Positions 28,947 to 37,765 of a stretch of 64,000 nucleotides of DNA are shown piece after piece. Every line of letters begins with the position of its first letter. Within the stretch, counting starts at the first letter, position 1. Below the pieces are notes generated by a model, which worked only from the letters and a program-made list of their open reading frames with translations, was not told where the DNA came from and ran no database searches. The translations under genes were made by a program, and so were the position numbers. Source of the stretch: Nonomuraea spiralis (lineage in GTDB: Bacteria > Actinomycetota > Actinomycetes > Streptosporangiales > Streptosporangiaceae); the NCBI RefSeq assembly GCF_014648435.1, contig NZ_BMRC01000002.1:62001-126000 (forward strand), written 5' to 3'.

Positions 28947-29738
28947 ATGAATGAGATGACAAGATGGATCGATCTGGAAGGCGCCGTCAACGTACGTGAC
29001 CTGGGCGGACTTCCCACCCGCGACGGCGGGCTCACCCGCCGCGGCCGGATCTTCCGAGCCGACAACCTGCAGGGCCTCACCCCGGCGGACGTGTCGCTCC
29101 TGGTGAGCGAGCTGAACCTGCGCCACGTCGTGGACCTGCGCTCGACCCCCGAGGTCTCCCTGGAGGGGCCCGGCCCGCTGACCCTCGCGCCGGAGGTGAC
29201 CCACCACCACCTGACGCTGTTCGCGGAGGGCGGCCGGCACACCGACGTCGAGGCCGGCTCCATCGACGGCGACCGCGTGCTGCCCTGGCAGGAACGGATC
29301 ATCGACGAGGACCTCCGCGTGACCGGCTTCTACTTCGGCTACCTGCGCGACCGTCCGGACGCCGTCGTGGCGGCCCTGCGCACCATGGCCCGCGACGACG
29401 GGGCCGCGCTGGTGCACTGCGCGGCGGGCAAGGACCGCACCGGCGTGCTGTCGGCCCTGGCGCTGGAAGTCGCGGGAGCCACCCGCGCGGCGATCGTGGA
29501 CGACTACGTGGCGACGGGCGAGCGGCTGGAGCTGATACTCAAGCGCCTGCGCGCGAGCTCCACCTACCGGGACGACCTCGACTCCCGCCCGGCGGACGAC
29601 CACCGGCCCCGGGCCCGCTACATCGAGCAGTTCCTGTCGGTGCTGGACGACCGCTTCGACGGCCCGATGGGCTGGCTGCACGGCCACGGCTGGACCGAGG
29701 CCGACACCGCCGCGCTGAACGCCCGCCTGCGCGACTGA
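28947..29738 (+). CDS. tyrosine-protein phosphatase family protein
   Basis: A 263-aa cysteine phosphatase of the bacterial DSP/PTP-like (Y_phosphatase3, PtpB/IphP) type. The N-terminal NVRDLGGLPTRDG motif and RIFRADNL are characteristic, VVDLRSTPE supplies the general-acid strand, and the P-loop is HCAAGKDRTG (157-166) with nucleophile C158 and R164. The Lys-Asp within the P-loop occurs in members that also act on phosphoinositides. ATG 28947 is taken; ATG 28956 would remove three residues. There is no signal peptide. The gene is convergent with the Gfo/Idh/MocA gene. Confidence 0.88.
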   Translation: MNEMTRWIDLEGAVNVRDLGGLPTRDGGLTRRGRIFRADNLQGLTPADVSLLVSELNLRHVVDLRSTPEVSLEGPGPLTLAPEVTHHHLTLFAEGGRHTDVEAGSIDGDRVLPWQERIIDEDLRVTGFYFGYLRDRPDAVVAALRTMARDDGAALVHCAAGKDRTGVLSALALEVAGATRAAIVDDYVATGERLELILKRLRASSTYRDDLDSRPADDHRPRARYIEQFLSVLDDRFDGPMGWLHGHGWTEADTAALNARLRD

Positions 29739-29759
29739 ACCCTCGCTCGCCCCTCGCGG

Positions 29760-30800
29760 TCAGCCCAGGTGGACGACCATGCGCTGGGTGGCCGACAGGT
29801 GGGCGGCCTCGATGACGGCGAGCGTGTCGATCGCGCCTCGCGGCTCGACCGGGGGTGGCGCGCCCTCACGCAGGGCGCGTTCCACCTCCCGGTAGAAGTC
29901 CAGGTACGCGCCCGGCTCCGTGGGAACGGGCCGGGCGTCGCCGTCGGCGCCGAGCAGCCCCCAGCGGCTCTCCTCGTCCTCGCCGAACCCGGGCGAGTCC
30001 GGCGTCAGGCCGGCGCGCAGGCGTTCCTCCTGCACGTCCATGCCGTACTTGACGAACGCCCCCGCCGAGCCGAGCACCCGCAGCCGCGGACCGGATTGTG
30101 CCGCCAGCGAGCCGGCCCACAGATGGGAGCGCACCCCGCCCGCGTGCCTCAGCGCGACGAACGTGTCGTCGTCGGAGGCCACGCCCGCCCGCCGTACGTC
30201 GCTCTCGCAGTAGACCTCGTGCGCCGGGCCGAACAGTTGCAGCGCCTGGTCGATCAGATGGCTGCCCAGGTCGTACAGCAGGCCGCCGATCTCCTCCGCG
30301 CCGCCGGTCTCCCGCCAGCCGCCCTTCGGCACCGGCCGCCAGCGTTCGAAGCGCGACTCGTACCGCAGCACGTCGCCCAGCCGTCCCTCGGCGATCAGCC
30401 GGCGGACCGTGCGGAAGTCGCCGTCCCAGCGCCGGTTCTGGAACACGGTCAGCATGACGCCGGCCGCCTCGGCCAGCCGGACCAGCTCGCGGGCCTCCTC
30501 GGCGGTACGGGCCACCGGCTTGTCCACGACCACGGGCAGGCCCTCGGCGATCGCGGCGGCGGCCATGCTCACGTGGGTCCGGTTGGGCGAGGCGACCACC
30601 ACGAGGTCGCTGCGCCCCCACAACTCCCGTACGTCCGCCACGCCGGCGGCGCCGTATCTGGCGGCCACCTCGGCCTGCCGTGCCGGATCGCGGGTCACGA
30701 CCGCGGCCAGCCGCAGGCCGGGGGTGGCGTGGATCAGCGGGGCGTGGAAGTACGCGCCCGCGGTGCCGTATCCGATCAGGCCGACCCGGATCTCGCTCAT
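29760..30800 (-). CDS. Gfo/Idh/MocA family oxidoreductase
   Basis: A 346-aa NAD(P)-dependent oxidoreductase. The Rossmann motif is VGLIGYGTAGAYFHAPLI at the N-terminus, then VVVASPNRTHVSMA, the family EKP-like motif as VVDKPVARTAEEA (Asp instead of Glu), and VFQNRRWDGDFRTVRRLI with GGLLYDLGSHLIDQALQLF in the substrate domain. The D-x-G-x-H-x-x-D motif supplies the catalytic His. The pattern is close to proteins annotated as YdgJ-like dehydrogenases acting on sugars or polyols; substrate is not determined. It lies upstream of nothing obvious on its strand and 53 bases after the PAC2 gene, so the two could be co-transcribed. Confidence 0.88.
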   Translation of the reverse strand: MSEIRVGLIGYGTAGAYFHAPLIHATPGLRLAAVVTRDPARQAEVAARYGAAGVADVRELWGRSDLVVVASPNRTHVSMAAAAIAEGLPVVVDKPVARTAEEARELVRLAEAAGVMLTVFQNRRWDGDFRTVRRLIAEGRLGDVLRYESRFERWRPVPKGGWRETGGAEEIGGLLYDLGSHLIDQALQLFGPAHEVYCESDVRRAGVASDDDTFVALRHAGGVRSHLWAGSLAAQSGPRLRVLGSAGAFVKYGMDVQEERLRAGLTPDSPGFGEDEESRWGLLGADGDARPVPTEPGAYLDFYREVERALREGAPPPVEPRGAIDTLAVIEAAHLSATQRMVVHLG

Positions 30801-30853
30801 CCGGCCAGGCTATCCGGTCGCCCCCGGCGGGACCGGGAGCGGCCGGACGGGAG

Positions 30854-31753
30854 TCATTCGTCGTCGCGTTCGGCGAGGAAACGTTCGAACTGGGCGGCCA
30901 GCTCGTCGCCCGTGGGCATCGGGGTCGTCTCGGCCATCAGGTTCTCCCGCTCCGACCCGCCGGCGAACGCGTCGTACTGCTGCTCCAGCCCGCTGATGGC
31001 GGTCGACAACTCCGAGGACGCCTGGATCTGCTCCTCGATCTCCGCCGTCGTACGGTGGGCCGCGTCGTGCAGCCCCTCCATCGGGAACACCAGGCCGGTG
31101 CCCCGCGTCACCGCCTCCAGCGCGGTCACCGCCGCCGTGGGGTACTCCGCCTGCGACAGGTAGTGCGGCACGTGCACCGCGTACCCGACCGCGTCGCGCC
31201 CCTGCGCGCCGAGCCGCAGCTCCAGCAGCGCCGCCGCGCTCCCCGGCACCTGGACCCGGCCGAAGGCGCTGGTCTGCGAGTTGATCAGCTCGGGGCGGCT
31301 GGCGTGCATGGTGATGCCGAGCGGGCGGGTGTGCGGCACCGCCATCGGGATGCCGTGCATCGTCACGATCTTGCTCACCCGCAACCGTTCCACCAGTTCG
31401 GCCACCGCGCGGGTGAACAGCTCCCACTCCCGGTCGGGCTCCGGGCCGCTCATCAACAGGAACGGCGTGCCCGTGGCGTCGTTGGCGACATGGACGGCCA
31501 GCTCGGGGGTCTCACACTCGACCCAGCGGTCGGTGTCGAAGGTCATGATGGGCCGCCGGGACCGGTAGTCGAGCAACCGGTCCACGTCGAACGTCGCCAC
31601 GACCCGGTGCTCCAGCTCGGCCAGCAGGTGGCCCAGCGCGAGGCGTCCGGCGCCGCCCGCGTCGACAAAACCGTCGAAGTGGTACAGCAACACCGGATCG
31701 GTCAGCTCGGGCGCGTCGTCTGCGAGCCTGTAGAGATCCTTCGGGTCGAACAC
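30854..31753 (-). CDS. PAC2 family protein
   Basis: A 299-aa cytoplasmic protein of the PAC2 (proteasome assembly chaperone 2) family, conserved in proteasome-bearing actinobacteria and of uncertain function. Visible are LLYHFDGFVDAGGAGRLALG, VVATFDVDRLLDYRSRRP, PFLLMSGPEPDREW and VPHYLSQAEYPTAAVTALEA, with an acidic helical C-terminus. GTG 31753 fits the family N-terminus (M)FDPKDLYRL and follows GGAAAGG at about 12 bases. The gene is divergent from the ankyrin-repeat gene. Confidence 0.88.
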   Translation of the reverse strand: MFDPKDLYRLADDAPELTDPVLLYHFDGFVDAGGAGRLALGHLLAELEHRVVATFDVDRLLDYRSRRPIMTFDTDRWVECETPELAVHVANDATGTPFLLMSGPEPDREWELFTRAVAELVERLRVSKIVTMHGIPMAVPHTRPLGITMHASRPELINSQTSAFGRVQVPGSAAALLELRLGAQGRDAVGYAVHVPHYLSQAEYPTAAVTALEAVTRGTGLVFPMEGLHDAAHRTTAEIEEQIQASSELSTAISGLEQQYDAFAGGSERENLMAETTPMPTGDELAAQFERFLAERDDE

Positions 31754-31839
31754 GGTTGGACAGCCTTTCCCTAGGTACTCTTCCCCAGAACCTATGGCGA
31801 GTCGGATCGATTCCGTGCAGGGCACCCTATCGAGGCGCA

Positions 31840-32229
31840 ATGGGACAGATGGACGGGGATCCGGAGCTGGAAGCGTTCGCCACCAGGATGTTCGACCTGG
31901 CCAGGGCGGGCGACACCGAGGCACTGCGCGCCTACGTGGAAGCTGGCGTTCCGGTTAATTTGTCCAACAGCAAAGGTGACACTTTGCTGATGCTCGCGGC
32001 CTATCACGGCCACGCCGAGACCGTACGGATGCTCGTCGCGTCCGGGGCCGACCCCGACCGCGCGAACGACCGCGGGCAGACGCCGCTCGCCGGGGCCGTG
32101 TTCAAGAAGGAGTCGGACGTGGTCAGAGCGCTGCCGGAGGCGGGGGCGGATCCGCGGGCGGGCACTCCGTCGGCATTGGACACAGCCCGAATGGTCGAAA
32201 ATGACCAGTTTATCCAATGGTTCACTTAG
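31840..32229 (+). CDS. ankyrin repeat protein
   Basis: A 129-aa soluble protein made of about three ankyrin repeats: ARAGDTEALRAYVEAGVPVN, SKGDTLLMLAAYHGHAETV, and DRGQTPLAGAVFKKESDV with a capping helix. Such proteins bind partners rather than catalyse. ATG 31840 has GAGG nearby; the frame is open to 31756 but that part is not family-like. The ankyrin gene is divergent from PAC2 and lies 85 bases ahead of the terpene cyclase on the same strand. Confidence 0.85.
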   Translation: MGQMDGDPELEAFATRMFDLARAGDTEALRAYVEAGVPVNLSNSKGDTLLMLAAYHGHAETVRMLVASGADPDRANDRGQTPLAGAVFKKESDVVRALPEAGADPRAGTPSALDTARMVENDQFIQWFT

Positions 32230-32314
32230 AGGGATCCAAAGTGTGAAAAAGGCATTAAAGGGCTCCAAGTTGTCGAGTGTGGCCTTCTGAACAGTCGATC
32301 GTCATGCTGAAGGA

Positions 32315-33346
32315 GTGGCTACTTCTGCGCATTCCTTCGGTAGGCGACCACTCCACATCCCTCCGCTCCCGTGCCCGTTCCCGAACGAGATCAACGTGCA
32401 CGCCGCGGAGGTCGACGCGGAGAGCCACGCATGGCTGGCCGCCTCAAACATGCTCAAGGGCGCCGACACCATCGAACACTTCCGGCGCTCCAAGATCGGC
32501 CTGCTCGCGGCACGTACCAACCCCGACGTCCCACGAGACAGCCTCCGGCTGATCAACGACTGGTACAACTGGCTCTTCGCGTTCGACGACGCGTTCTGCG
32601 AGGGCGAGCTGATGGGCCACCGAGCCTCGGCGCTCGCCCGCGCCCTGCCGCCGCTCCTGGAGATCCTGGACGGCCGCAGGGAGCCCGACGAGAAGGACCC
32701 CTTCGGAGTCGCCCTGAACGAACTCCTCCACCGCATCATGGACGCCTCCACGCCCGCCCAGGTGGACCGGTGGCGCATCACGGTCAAGGAGTACCTGTTC
32801 GCCCAGATCTGGGAGGCCGCCAACCGCGAGGTCGACCTGATCCCCACGCCGCAGGACTACGTCCTGATGCGCCGCATCACCGGAGCCACCTACACCTGCT
32901 TCGCCCTCATCGACGGCGGCGGCGGCTACCGCCTCGAAGCCGAGGAATGGCACCACCCCGACGTACGCATGTTGTCGGACCTGGCCTGCGACCTCATCGG
33001 CTGGGACAACGACCTTCTCTCCTACGCCAAGGAGCGCGACAACGACAAAGCCCGGCACAATCTCGTCACCGTGCTGGCCACCCATAAGGACCTCACCCTC
33101 CAGGAAGCCCTGCTGGAGGTCTCCGAGATGCACAACCAGGCGATCGCCGCGTTCCTCGACCGGCGGGCGGCGCTGGAGAGCTGGGCCCCGCTGCCGGTCC
33201 GCACCTACGTCCGCGGCCTTGAGCACTGGGTACGGGGGCACATCGAGTTCTCGCTGGGCAGCGCGCGCTACGTGCACGCCTGGCCGGACGGCACGCGCTG
33301 GCCCATGCGGTCCGACACCGGAGGCCAGTGGCCCCGGGCGGTCTGA
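32315..33346 (+). CDS. class I terpene cyclase
   Basis: A 343-aa cytoplasmic terpene synthase that would ionise and cyclise a prenyl diphosphate with Mg2+. The N-terminus IPPLPCPFPNEINVHA is typical of bacterial sesquiterpene cyclases. The Asp-rich motif is DDAFCE (D91, D92, E96), the NSE triad is N232, S236 and E240 in DNDLLSYAKERD, and SARYV near residue 317 supplies the late Arg-Tyr pair. The length fits a single-domain enzyme, not a two-domain geosmin synthase. GTG 32315 has AAGGA almost touching it, so the start is uncertain by a few codons. No P450 or methyltransferase is directly beside it; product unknown. Confidence 0.9.
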   Translation: MATSAHSFGRRPLHIPPLPCPFPNEINVHAAEVDAESHAWLAASNMLKGADTIEHFRRSKIGLLAARTNPDVPRDSLRLINDWYNWLFAFDDAFCEGELMGHRASALARALPPLLEILDGRREPDEKDPFGVALNELLHRIMDASTPAQVDRWRITVKEYLFAQIWEAANREVDLIPTPQDYVLMRRITGATYTCFALIDGGGGYRLEAEEWHHPDVRMLSDLACDLIGWDNDLLSYAKERDNDKARHNLVTVLATHKDLTLQEALLEVSEMHNQAIAAFLDRRAALESWAPLPVRTYVRGLEHWVRGHIEFSLGSARYVHAWPDGTRWPMRSDTGGQWPRAV

Positions 33347-33418
33347 GCCCGGGGGCCGGAGCCCTGGGCAGTCTGAGCCCTGGGGGCCCGCCGGCCCTGG
33401 GCCGTCAAGGCCCTGAGG
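33336..33418. repeat. imperfect direct repeat at the 3' junction of convergent genes
   Basis: Two copies of a roughly 30-bp unit (GGGCGGTCTGAGCCC... and GGGCAGTCTGAGCCC...) begin inside the last codons of the terpene cyclase and continue past its stop. A GGGCC-GTCAA-GGCCC hairpin follows. The stretch may end transcription from both sides, and the duplication looks recent. Confidence 0.45.
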
Positions 33419-35535
33419 TCAGTCCTCGGCCGGGGCGTCCAGGTCGCCGAGCGCGAGCGTGGACGCCTCGTCGAGGTCGAGCCGGGCGCCGTTCTCGAAG
33501 GCGTTCTTGTAGGCCAGGTCGCCCATCATCGACTTGCAGTCCTCGACGCACGCGTCGTGATCGTCGGTCAGGAACGGCGCGCCCATCTGCGGCAGACCCG
33601 CCGTCCGCCAGTTCTGCTGCAACGCGCCCAGCAGCTTGGCCGCCGTGGGCGCCTGCCTGAGCGAGATGAGGATGCGCGCCGTCGTCTCCAGGACCAGCAG
33701 TGTCCCGAGTGTGTCGTGGAAGTGCCGCTTGATCCGCAGGCCCTCGCGGGCGCTGTGCAGCGCCTCGTCCGACCTGCCGGTCGCGAGCCTGGTGCGCGAC
33801 ATCGCCCACTGGGCGTACGAGCTGACCCACAACTCCCCGCGCTCGCGGCACACCTGCAGGCAGTCCTGCAGCAGCGACTCGGCCTCGAACAGCTCACCCT
33901 GCGCCGACAACACCAGCGACAGCTCCACGATCGCGGGCAGCAGACCCGGGTTGAGCTCCTTGTTGTCGGTGTTGAACTCGATCGCCACGCCCAGCAGCGC
34001 GCTGGCCTTCTGCACGTCGCCCTGCAGCAGCGCCGCCGTGCCCTGCATCTTCGAGGCCAGGATCACCGCTTTGGAGTCGCCCACCCGGACGGCCTCGGTG
34101 CTGCACTGCTCGGCCGCCGACAACGCCCCGGCGCTGTCACCCTGCGCGCTGCGCACGTACGACAACACCCACAGGGCCTTGCAGCGCTCCTTGGTCGGCG
34201 AGGGGTTGGCCTCCAGCGCGCGTTCGAGGTAGAGCCGGCCCTCCCGGACGAAACCGCAGCACACCCACATGAACCACAACGACGACAACAACGTGAGCGC
34301 CGACGCGCTGCGGGCCGGCGAGGACAGCGCGTGCTCCAGCGCGACCCGCACGTTGTCGTGCTCCTGCCGCATGCGTACGAACCAGTAGATCTGCCGCGGG
34401 CCCGACCACGCGTCCTCGCTGCGCTGGGCCAGGCTCAGGTAGTACTCCAGGTGGCGCTGCTTCATCTGCTGGGCCTGGCCGAGCTTGTCGAGCTGTCGAG
34501 CCACTCCTCGCCGTACTCGGCCAGGGTGTCGATCAGCTTGTAGCGCACGCCGGCGTGGTTGCTCCTGATCAGCAGGATCGACTTCTCCACCAGCCCGGTC
34601 ACCAGGTCGGTGATGTCCTCCGACGGCAGCCGCCCGTCGGAGCAGACGAACCTGGCCGCGTCGAGCTCGAAGTCGCCGGCGAACACCGACAACCGCGCCC
34701 ACAGCAGCCGCTCGGCGGGCTCGCACAGCTCGTGACTCCAGCCGATGGCCGCCCGCAGCGTCTGGTGGCGGGGCAGCGCCGTACGGCTCGCGCCGGCCAG
34801 CAGGCTGAACCGGTCGGCCAGCAGCCCGAGGATCTGCTCCACCGACAGCGCGCGCAGCCGCACCGCCGCCAGCTCGATCGCCAGCGGGATGCCGTCGAGC
34901 CTGCGGCACAGCTCGGCCACCGCTGTGATGTTGTCCTCGTCGAGCTGGAAGTCGGGCACGACCGCCCCGGCGCGCAGCGCGAACAACTGGACGGACTCGT
35001 TGGTGAACAGGCTCTCCGCCGGGTCGTCACCCGGCACCAGCAGCGGCGGGACCGGGACCACCTGCTCGTAGGGCAGGTGGAGCGACTGGCGGCTGGTGGC
35101 CAGCACCTTCAGGTTGGGCGCGGCCTCCAGCAGCTCGTGGACCAGCTCGGCGCAACCCTGCACGAGGTGTTCGCAGGTGTCGATGATGAGCAGCATGTCG
35201 CGGTCGCCCACCCACTCCGACAGCGACTCCGACTCCGCCCGCGAGGACTGGTCGGCGATGCCGAGCGCCGAGGCGATCGTGTGCTTGACCATGCCCGCGT
35301 CCTGCAACCGGGCCAGGTCGGCGAACCACACGCCGTCGGGATACTGCGAACGAACCTGGTGCGCCAGCCGCAGCACCGTGCGAGACTTGCCCACACCGCC
35401 GATGCCGGTGACGGTCACCAACCGGGACTCGGCCAGATGGCGCTTGAGGTTGGCGAGTAACCGGGTCCGCCCCACGAAGCTGGTGAGCTCCGCCGGTAGA
35501 TTGCCTTCTCTCCGCCAGCCTGTAGGGGTGGACAT
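33419..35535 (-). pseudogene. NB-ARC/TPR regulator broken by an 8-bp tandem duplication
   Basis: The 5' part from ATG 35535 encodes an AfsR/LuxR-type NB-ARC ATPase without an N-terminal DNA-binding domain: FVGRTRLLANLKRHL, P-loop GIGGVGKSR (44-52), Walker B MLLIIDTCEH, VLATSRQSL and GIPLAIELAAVRLRAL. It runs to YKLIDTLAEYGEEWLD, then loses frame. The octamer TGTCGAGC is repeated exactly at 34486-34493 and 34494-34501. Removing one copy gives a smooth join (EEWLDKLGQAQQMKQRH) into the frame that encodes the TPR half and ends at 33419, for a protein of about 702 aa. As written, translation stops at 34462. It is either a true frameshift mutation or an assembly error. Confidence 0.8.
34486..34501. 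repeat. 8-bp tandem duplication causing a frameshift
   Basis: TGTCGAGC occurs twice without a gap. It lies at the exact point where the NB-ARC/TPR reading frame breaks; removing one unit restores a continuous frame. Confidence 0.9.
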
Positions 35536-35570
35536 GCGCAGCCTCACGGGGGATCGGCGACACCTGCCTT

Positions 35571-35599
35571 GGCATCGTACCGCCGGTCGCGTGGGCTGT
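35571..35599 (-). promoter_or_regulatory. probable promoter of the NB-ARC/TPR gene
   Basis: On the minus strand CGGACA is followed after 17 bp by TACGAT, about 40 bases ahead of the ATG at 35535. Four of six and five of six consensus bases match. Confidence 0.35.
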
Positions 35600-35647
35600 C
35601 CGTGGAGCCGCGAAGACGACCGGTGTTGGTTTGTACGTCTAGGTAGC

Positions 35648-35773
35648 ATGTTTTCCGTGGACGAATTTCTCCCGGAGCAGACTTCGGACGACACGGACCT
35701 CGGGTGGGGCGACTGGCGCGAGGCCGACCCCGACGCCTTCTACCTCGACAACAAGCCTCCCCACTGGGCCTGA
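35648..35773 (+). CDS. conserved 41-aa acidic actinobacterial protein
   Basis: A tiny gene: ATG 35648 to TGA 35773. The product is acidic and has the pattern DDTDLGWGDWREADPDAFYL followed by a terminal KPPHWA. Short actinobacterial proteins ending in D-R/K-P-P-H-W and carrying D-x-D-L-G-W-G are conserved and unnamed, so this is probably real despite its size. AGG lies five bases before the ATG; GTG 35657 is an alternative start. It is divergent from the NB-ARC/TPR gene. Function is unknown. Confidence 0.65.
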   Translation: MFSVDEFLPEQTSDDTDLGWGDWREADPDAFYLDNKPPHWA

Positions 35774-36447
35774 CCAGCCGTAACGCGGCCGTACCCAACC
35801 GGCCGCACCCTTTCGCCATCCCCCCGTCACCTCCGAAACGGCCCCTCCAGCCCCTCATTTCCACCCCAGCCGTTTCCCCGCTCTCCACACCCCGCCGTTC
35901 CCCTGCCCCACACCTCGGCCCTGGGCAGCTGTACCGACCCCTCCTCACCCTCGGCCACGCCATGAGCCAGTCTTTGGCGCTGGTGCTCGGCTTCCCCGTC
36001 TCGACGTACAGCTGACGCGCCACCGGCGGTCCTCGTGGGGGCAGCTCCAGCACACCCACACGACGGGCGCCGTGCCGACGGCGGGGATGCCCAGGGGATG
36101 GCCATCGGCATGATCGGCCGACCGAGACACCTCAGCCCCGGCACCCCGACGCCGATCGGTTCACCCTGGCACTCGCCCCTGCGCCCCGCCCTTCGGACGG
36201 CGCGCGCCCGTCTGATGCGTGTCCCGGGCCCTCGCCCGGCCCCTTCGCCCGCCCCCGCCCCCGCCCCAGGGCTCTGCTTCGGCCTTTGCCCTGGTCGGTG
36301 GGGTCCTCAAGCGGGTGCCTGAAACTTCTGGAAAATTCTTGAGTGTGTGTGTCGATCCCCCCGCCCCTCGTTCGACGCGTTGACGAACAAGGGGGACGGG
36401 GTACGGACCCGGTCCCCGTGACACGTCTCGAAAGGACGACCGGCGAC
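35774..36447. other. large non-coding gap with possible small-gene remnant
   Basis: No convincing intact gene lies in these 674 bp. The plus strand is strongly C-rich over 35800-35940 and contains a CGCCCC-type low-complexity run at 36240-36275. On the minus strand, a well-coded stretch from about 36125 to 36020 reads VVWVCWSCPHEDRRW, and a different frame continues from about 36020 to 35950 as RQLYVETGKPSTSAKDWLMA; together they could be a frameshifted small zinc-ribbon-like gene. The inverted repeat GTTCG-N9-CGAAC near 36370 could be an operator for the VOC gene downstream. Confidence 0.4.
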
Positions 36448-36924
36448 ATGCAGAAGATCACGACATACCTGTGGTTCGACAACCAGGCCGAGGAGGCCGC
36501 CGAGTTCTACACCTCGCTGTTCGCCGACTCCCGCATCCTGGACGTCCAGCGCTACGGCGAGGGTGGCCGCGGGCCCGTCGGGCAGGCCATGATGGTGTCG
36601 TTCGAGCTGGCCGGCCAGCGTTACCTCGCCCTGAACGGCGGCCCGCAGTTCACCTTCACCGAGGCGATCTCCCTCTACGTCGACTGCACCTCCCAGGAGG
36701 AGGTCGACGACCTGTGGGCCAAGCTCACCGACGGCGGCGAGGAGTCGCAGTGCGGTTGGCTGAAGGACCGGTACGGCCTGTCGTGGCAGATCGTCCCCCG
36801 GGCCCTCCAGGAGCTGATGAGCGTGCCGGACCCGGCCGCCGCCCAGCGGGTCGTGCAGGCGATGCTGGGCATGCAGAAGATCGACATCAAGGGCCTGGAG
36901 GACGCCGCCAAGGGCGTCAGCTGA
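36448..36924 (+). CDS. VOC family protein (PhnB-like)
   Basis: A 158-aa protein of the vicinal-oxygen-chelate superfamily, PhnB/3-demethylubiquinone-methyltransferase-like subgroup. Family residues are visible in ITTYLWFDNQAEEAAEFYTS, SFELAGQRYLALNGGPQFTF, SLYVDCTSQEEVDDLWAKL and DRYGLSWQIVPRALQELM. In this subgroup the metal site is often incomplete and the activity is unknown. ATG 36448 follows AAAGGA. The end overlaps the ABC permease gene by eight bases tail to tail. Confidence 0.88.
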   Translation: MQKITTYLWFDNQAEEAAEFYTSLFADSRILDVQRYGEGGRGPVGQAMMVSFELAGQRYLALNGGPQFTFTEAISLYVDCTSQEEVDDLWAKLTDGGEESQCGWLKDRYGLSWQIVPRALQELMSVPDPAAAQRVVQAMLGMQKIDIKGLEDAAKGVS

Positions 36925-37765
36925 CCACGTCCTTGCGCAAGAACCTGCGGAAGGCCACGGCGATCAGGATCGCGGCGTAGGTGATCGACACCGAGGCGCC
37001 CTTGGCCATCCCGCTCCAGTCGAGCTCGGGGGCAAGGGCGTCCAGCCACGCGTTGTTCCAGAACGTCGGCAGGAACTCGCGCAGCATCCCCAGCGCCTCC
37101 ACCGCCTGCAAAATGGTGCACACGATCCACAGGCCCACCGCCCCGCCCACCGCGCCGAGCGGCGAGTCGGTCACCGTGGAGACGAGGAACGCCAGGGCGG
37201 CCACCACGAGCTGGCTGACCAGGGCGTAACCGATCACGATGCCGAAGCGGGGCAGCACGTCGAGCGCCGGGATCGTCTCCCCGGTGCCCGGCACCTGGAT
37301 GTCGTGCCAGCCGAACGCGACCGTGCCGGCCAGCAACGCCATCAGCGGCAGGCAGATCACCGCCGTGGCCGAGAAGCCGAGCGCGACGACGAGCTTCTGC
37401 CGCAGCAGGCGGTTACGGGGGACCGGCGCGGCCAGCAGGTAACGCAACGACGACCAGCCGGCCTCGCTGGCCACCGTGTCGCCGCAGAACAGCGCGACCG
37501 CCACCACCAGCAGGAAACTCGCCGACACCGACAGGGCGAACGCCGCGAAGTTCAGGCCGCTCGCGGTCGCCAGGTCGCTGATCCGCAACGACGACTGCCC
37601 CTGGCCGCCGGACTGCGGCCCGAACTGGAACGCGATCACCAGCACCCACGGCAGCGCCAGCAGCAGCCCGAACATGACCAGCGTCCGCCGCCGCTTGAAC
37701 TGCCTGACGATCTCCACGCGCAGCGGCAGCGTACGGCGCGGCGCGTAGCCCGGCGCGGCGGTCAT
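36917..37765 (-). CDS. ABC transporter permease
   Basis: A 282-aa ABC-2-like permease with six predicted transmembrane helices, the first after LPLRVEIVRQFKRRRTLV, plus an extracytoplasmic loop following helix 1. Sequence marks are GDTVASEAGWSSLRYLLAAPVPRNRLLRQK, recalled from short stretches as the ABC-2 coupling region, and a terminal RRFLRKDV. Its ATG overlaps the TGA of the hydrolase-ATPase fusion gene (ATGA at 37762-37765), so the two are translationally coupled and surely form one transporter. Direction and substrate are unknown; the fusion partner suggests that something processed outside the cell is exported or sensed. Confidence 0.88.
   Translation of the reverse strand: MTAAPGYAPRRTLPLRVEIVRQFKRRRTLVMFGLLLALPWVLVIAFQFGPQSGGQGQSSLRISDLATASGLNFAAFALSVSASFLLVVAVALFCGDTVASEAGWSSLRYLLAAPVPRNRLLRQKLVVALGFSATAVICLPLMALLAGTVAFGWHDIQVPGTGETIPALDVLPRFGIVIGYALVSQLVVAALAFLVSTVTDSPLGAVGGAVGLWIVCTILQAVEALGMLREFLPTFWNNAWLDALAPELDWSGMAKGASVSITYAAILIAVAFRRFLRKDVVS

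Noticed and set aside
31840..35535. A full terpenoid biosynthetic cluster
   Set aside because: Only the cyclase is recognisable; no prenyltransferase or adjacent tailoring gene is present, and the nearest P450 is 7.7 kb away on the far side of unrelated genes.
36240..36275. Possible CRISPR-like or satellite repeat
   Set aside because: The CGCCCC-type units are short, contiguous and without spacers; this is low-complexity DNA.
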